NCBI RefSeq assembly: GCF_900112025.1
Contig: NZ_FOKL01000002.1
Location: forward strand, 148,339 to 212,338
Direction: 5' to 3'
DNA: 64,000 nt
Source: Janthinobacterium sp. 344
GTDB taxonomy: Bacteria; Pseudomonadota; Gammaproteobacteria; Burkholderiales; Burkholderiaceae_D
The notes beneath the pieces were generated by a model. It saw only the letters and a program-made list of their open reading frames with translations. It did no database searches and was not told where the DNA came from. A program made the translations under genes and the position numbers. Positions 60,282 through 64,000 of the stretch are shown one piece after another. Within the stretch, counting starts at the first letter, position 1, and each line of letters starts with the position of its first letter.

Positions 60282-63278
60282 TTAGAAGTTGCCGGCGAAG
60301 ATGCTGGCCGAGTAATTGATCGTCACTTTCGACGGATTGGTGAAGCTGACGGCGAACGAGGCCGTCGCGCCCGGCGCCAGGCTGGCCGCGTTGACGGTGA
60401 CATACGCGGCGCCCGCATGGCTGCCGCTGGCGTTGGCCAGGGTGACGCCGGCCGGCAAGCCGCCGAACACCACCTGGAACGGGCCGCTGATGGCGGCCGC
60501 GCCCGTGTTGGTGAACGAGAACGTGCCCGTGTACTTTTGCGTGGCGCGGTTGAAGGTCAGGCCCGAACTGGCCGTCGAGACGGCGGCCGTGATGTCGCGG
60601 TACGCCGGCTGCAAGTCCAGGCTGATGACGACGGGATCATGGTCCGAGGCGCGGTACGGCAAGGCGTTGTACAGGTCTTGCGGCTTGGCCGAGTCGATGT
60701 TGTAGTCGATCACTTCGGGCTCGTCCGCATTCACATGCCATTCGGCCACGCCCGCCACTTGCGGGCTCAGCGAGGCGCTGGCCAGCGCATGGTCGAGATA
60801 GCCGCTCTGGCCGCCGAATACATACGAATACGGCATGCCCGACGGACGCACGAAACGCTCGAGTTCGTTGACGAAGCCGGCACCCGTGATGACCTGGATC
60901 GGGTCTTCCGCGCCATACGAGTTCAGGTCGCCGATGACCAGCACGTCGGCATCGCCGGCGGCGGCCGCCACCTGCGGCACGAAGCTGCCCACCAGGCGCT
61001 GCGCCTGCTGCACGCGGGTGGCGTTCCAGCAGCTCTGGCTATCGTTGTTGTCCGCATCGGCGCCACTGCCGGACGGGCAGCTGCCCTTCGATTTCAGGTG
61101 GTTGACGATCAGCGAGAATTTCTCGCCATTGCCGGCACGGAAGGTCTGCGCCATCGGCGGACGGTTGTTGATGGCGTTGGCATCCGACAAGGCGCCGCCC
61201 ACCAGGCCCAGCTTGGCAGGCTTGTAGATCATCGCCACGCGGATGGCATCCGTGCCCGTGGCGGCCGGTTTCGGCACCACCGCGTAGGTGACGCCGCCGA
61301 TGGCCGCATTGAGCTGGTCGACCAGATAGGTCACGGCCGTTTCGCCATTGTTCTGGATTTCCATCAAGCCCACCACGTCCGCATCGATGGCTTGCAGTTC
61401 GGCCACGATCTTGTCGCGCTGGCGCACGAATTCGGCCAGATTGTCGGCGCCGCGGCAGTTGCTCTTGCTCGTCGACGTGCCCAGGGTGCAGCCCTGCCCC
61501 GTCTGGCCAAACACGTTATTGCCATTCGTGAAGGTCGTGAAGAAGTTCAGCACATTGGCGCTGGCCACCTTGACGTTGCCCGCCGGCAGTGCCGGGCTGC
61601 CCGTGCGCGGGTTGTCGCGCGAAAACTGCGGCGTTTGCGTGGGCTGCAATTTGTAGGCGGCCCCGCCGCCGCCGATGGCGCCAAAGTCCACCACGCCCGT
61701 CAGGTCGGCGATGGTGTCGCCGCTGCGCACGGTGCCATCCTGGCCGATATACGGAATCGTCGGCGGCGTGACGAAAATGCCGTCATCGAGCACGATCAGG
61801 TTGTTCGCATTCGCGGCGATCAAGGCCTGCGCCTCGGCGGAGCCCGCCGGATAGCGGTTGGTCGGCACTTCGCGCCGTCCCGCCGACAGGGTCAGCTCGC
61901 CACGCGAGCCCACGTAGGCGTTTTGCGACACGGTCAACGGTTGCGTGAAGCGCACCAGCATGCCTTCGACGGCGGCCAGATTATCGTTCGGCAAGGTCAC
62001 GTTCGCCGGCACGACGCTGTGGCCAGCGCTTTGCGTGAGAATGGCCGTCACGTCCTTGAATTCCGTGTAGGAATTTTTTGCGCCCGACGGCGTATATTCG
62101 ACCACCGTGCCCGTCACGCGCACCAGTTCGCCCGGCTGCACCGTGGTGACGGTAGTGCCCGTGTAGACGAAGATGCCGTCCGAGGTCAACGGGTCGCCAT
62201 CGCCGGCCGCATCCTGGATGAAGAAGCCGGTGCCCACTTTCAATGTCACCACGCCCTCCGTCGTCTGCACGGAATTGGCGTAGGGGCTGCTTGCGCCGCT
62301 GCCCTGGATTTGCGGAATCGTGTGGCTGATGGCGGCCAGGCCTTGCACGGCGACATCGATCGTGCAGCTGGCGCTTTGCTGCTGGTCGTTGCTGAAATTC
62401 ACAGTGACAGGATAATTGCCGACTGGCACACCGGCGGCCACCAGCAGGCTCACGCTGGCGCTGTCGCCGGCCACGCCGGCCGCGCTGAAATTGGCCAGGC
62501 TGATGCCGGCCACGGCCGGCGAACCCAGGCTGGCGGCATTCACGACGCCATCCACGTCGGAGGCGCGCAGCACGGCATTGCCGCCATTGCCCACGGCCAG
62601 GGCCAGGCTGGCGGGGCAGCTGGTGATGATCTGGTGCACCACGGGGCCGCCGCACACATGCAAGGCAGACGCCGTATTGCGCGGCGCCACGCTGCCAGCG
62701 GCGAAATCGGCGCCGTTGTCGTCCGTGTCGCCGCAACCGCCATTCGCCCGCAGGATCGCCAGGGTATTCGATGGCGCCGGCGCCACGTTGCCCTCGAAGC
62801 CGTTGGCCGTACCGAAACCGACCAGGTCGATGACGCTGCTCCCCGCGGGGTTGGCGCCCGTTTGCGCAGTCTTGCTATTGCTCAGCAAGACCTTGCCCGC
62901 CGTGCCCGACATGGCGATGCTGCCGCTGGCGTCCGGTGTGGGCAGCGCCGCCGTGCCGCCCGCGCCCTTGGCTTGCTGCACCAGCAGGTACTGGCCCGGC
63001 TGCAGATCGATGGCCGGCAAGGCCGTCACGGCCCAGGTGACACCCGTGGCCGAGGCGTATTGCACGCTCCAGTTACTCACATTCACCGGGCTGGCGCCAC
63101 GGTTGAATACTTCGATGAAGTCATTGGTATACAAGGCGCCGCTATTGCCGCCACCGCCATACACCTGGCTGATGACGACATCGGAAGCGGCCAAGGCCGG
63201 CAAGGACAGGCTGGCCAGCATGGCGGCCATGACGGTCAGGCGCAAGGGGGTGCGCGGGGAAGAAAGCGAAGTGTGCAT
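60282..63278 (-). CDS. ExeM/NucH-family extracellular nuclease
   Basis: Protein of 998 aa. It has a signal peptide (about 1-31), a lamin-tail-like domain at the N-terminus (about 35-150, VISQVYGGGGNSGALYTNDFIEVFNRG), Ig-like and OB-fold spacers, and an exonuclease-endonuclease-phosphatase domain (about 590-900: VASANVLNFF, GLMEIQNNG, VIGDLNSYGAEDP, SDHDPV). A beta domain ends it. No PEP-CTERM, TM anchor or LPXTG is visible. Such nucleases degrade extracellular DNA in biofilms and are usually type II secreted. ATG 63278 gives the signal peptide; the frame from 63308 is longer by ten residues. Confidence 0.9.
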   Translation of the reverse strand: MHTSLSSPRTPLRLTVMAAMLASLSLPALAASDVVISQVYGGGGNSGALYTNDFIEVFNRGASPVNVSNWSVQYASATGVTWAVTALPAIDLQPGQYLLVQQAKGAGGTAALPTPDASGSIAMSGTAGKVLLSNSKTAQTGANPAGSSVIDLVGFGTANGFEGNVAPAPSNTLAILRANGGCGDTDDNGADFAAGSVAPRNTASALHVCGGPVVHQIITSCPASLALAVGNGGNAVLRASDVDGVVNAASLGSPAVAGISLANFSAAGVAGDSASVSLLVAAGVPVGNYPVTVNFSNDQQQSASCTIDVAVQGLAAISHTIPQIQGSGASSPYANSVQTTEGVVTLKVGTGFFIQDAAGDGDPLTSDGIFVYTGTTVTTVQPGELVRVTGTVVEYTPSGAKNSYTEFKDVTAILTQSAGHSVVPANVTLPNDNLAAVEGMLVRFTQPLTVSQNAYVGSRGELTLSAGRREVPTNRYPAGSAEAQALIAANANNLIVLDDGIFVTPPTIPYIGQDGTVRSGDTIADLTGVVDFGAIGGGGAAYKLQPTQTPQFSRDNPRTGSPALPAGNVKVASANVLNFFTTFTNGNNVFGQTGQGCTLGTSTSKSNCRGADNLAEFVRQRDKIVAELQAIDADVVGLMEIQNNGETAVTYLVDQLNAAIGGVTYAVVPKPAATGTDAIRVAMIYKPAKLGLVGGALSDANAINNRPPMAQTFRAGNGEKFSLIVNHLKSKGSCPSGSGADADNNDSQSCWNATRVQQAQRLVGSFVPQVAAAAGDADVLVIGDLNSYGAEDPIQVITGAGFVNELERFVRPSGMPYSYVFGGQSGYLDHALASASLSPQVAGVAEWHVNADEPEVIDYNIDSAKPQDLYNALPYRASDHDPVVISLDLQPAYRDITAAVSTASSGLTFNRATQKYTGTFSFTNTGAAAISGPFQVVFGGLPAGVTLANASGSHAGAAYVTVNAASLAPGATASFAVSFTNPSKVTINYSASIFAGNF

Positions 63279-63740
63279 GGAGATCCCGGTCGATAGAAAA
63301 AATGGCACCAGCGCGCATCGGCAGGCCGGCGCGCCGCAATTAACAAAATGATTGCAGACTTGTTATTTGCATATTAACGAACCAGCATGACGACTTGATG
63401 ACATTTGATTAAGCCGAATGGAGTACTCGCCTGTGCGCGCAGCGCGCAATATCGCCAGGCAATAAAGTATCTAATCAGCAACAAAAATAAAATACCCGGC
63501 AGTTTTAACAGACGCGGAGGGTCGAAATATGATATATTTCCAACAAACAAGTTTAATTCCTTGCAATAGAATTATGCTTTCAGCTCACTTGCAACACCGT
63601 CAGATAACACAGGCCTCGTCCACGCCTGACCTTGAGATGCAGCTCCAGCTTGCCAAGCAGCGCTTCCGCGCTGTCGCGACAATCGCCAGCTGAGGGCGGG
63701 AACTCACTTAACGCGTTGCGCGCTTCTAAAGAGATCAGCC
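63279..63740. other. Gene-free AT-rich region upstream of the nuclease
   Basis: Divergent intergenic region of about 460 bp. A perfect inverted repeat GAAATAT (63524-63530) and ATATTTC (63534-63540) with a 3-nt centre stands out. The nuclease promoter lies on its left part. Past 63600 the base composition returns to GC-rich with no recognisable gene before 63741. Confidence 0.45.
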
Positions 63741-64000
63741 ATGTTAAAACCAATTACACGATTTACCACGCCCCTGCTGCTGCTTGCTGCGGCACTGGCC
63801 ATGTCGCCGATGGCCGCATCGGCACAAGACAATACACAACGCAATCAAACCGACAACAGCAAGCGCTGCGAAGTTGCCGATGGCGGCGCGCCAGCGCAAC
63901 AAGGCAAGGCTGGTGACGCCGACATGGAAAGCACATACAGCTCTTGCCGGCTGCTCGATGGCTATGTCGGTTTCGGCGCACGTACGAACGACGGCACAGG
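63741..64000 (+). CDS. Secreted protein of unknown function (partial, runs off the end)
   Basis: The open frame from ATG 63741 reads MLKPITRFTTPLLLLAAALA and continues with MSPMAASAQDN, a signal peptide cut near residue 28. It stays open to the window end (86 codons seen). Two Cys residues (KRCEV and SSCRL) may form a disulfide. The mature part is polar (Gln, Asn, Asp-rich). Family unknown. Confidence 0.7.
   Translation, partial: MLKPITRFTTPLLLLAAALAMSPMAASAQDNTQRNQTDNSKRCEVADGGAPAQQGKAGDADMESTYSSCRLLDGYVGFGARTNDGT

Noticed and set aside
60246-63296. A 1016-codon plus-strand frame opposite the nuclease gene
   Set aside because: Same shadow effect; composition is His/Arg/Gly-rich and it lacks a signal or domain.

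Overview
The window is 64 kb of GC-rich, densely packed bacterial chromosome. Gene content points to a betaproteobacterium of the Burkholderiales, most likely an Oxalobacteraceae member resembling Janthinobacterium. The pointers are a Burkholderiales-type trimeric porin, a 4Fe-4S APS-reductase sulfate pathway, clpS-clpA, a fused-TPR secretin, PEP-CTERM proteins with an EpsA-like regulator, and rRNA promoter and leader style. Genus is an inference. I saw no prophage, insertion sequence, tRNA or CRISPR array.

Region by region. Bases 1-305 are the promoters and leader of an rRNA operon that runs off the left edge on the minus strand. From 0.5 to 4 kb lie a LytS/LytR-type two-component pair and an orphan PAS histidine kinase, followed by a porin and a methyltransferase. 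From 6 to 14 kb is assimilatory sulfate reduction: a divergent CysB-type regulator, a TauE-type sulfur-anion permease, cysI, a DUF934 gene, cysH, cysD, cysN and cobA. From 14.8 to 18.5 kb (minus) is lptF-lptG-cbiX-Stealth, joining LPS export, siroheme chelation and a hexose-1-phosphate transferase in one overlapping transcription unit. Next come pepA, a lipoprotein, creA, small genes, xthA, a six-PAS GGDEF-EAL protein, a PrpR-type sigma-54 activator, a PhyH-type dioxygenase and a tricorn-like protease. Housekeeping genes follow at 33.5-42.2 kb: clpA, clpS, csp, icd, rluE, a DUF192 gene, rpsT and murJ.

The right third (42.2-64 kb) looks like a secretion and surface neighbourhood. An 11-gene minus-strand operon (43.4-52.8 kb) encodes a hybrid machine with type II features (GspG, F, E, D and pseudopilins) and a PilM/N/O/P-like inner-membrane platform. 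Around it are three PEP-CTERM proteins, a large subtilisin-like S8 protease, a free-standing I9 propeptide gene, a remnant of another S8 gene, an ExeM/NucH-type nuclease, an EpsA-like LuxR regulator and a response regulator whose phospho-acceptor Asp is replaced by Glu. My working model is an exoprotein module whose substrates include the protease and nuclease; this is inference from context.

Non-coding structure is rich. There is a tandem array of 81-bp and 46-bp units directly after murJ, and a roughly 120-nt foldable repeat found twice, each time between a stop codon and its terminator (pepA, clpA). The csp leader carries a strong Shine-Dalgarno, a perfect hairpin and an overlapping upstream ORF. 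murJ looks leaderless, and several promoters carry inverted repeats.
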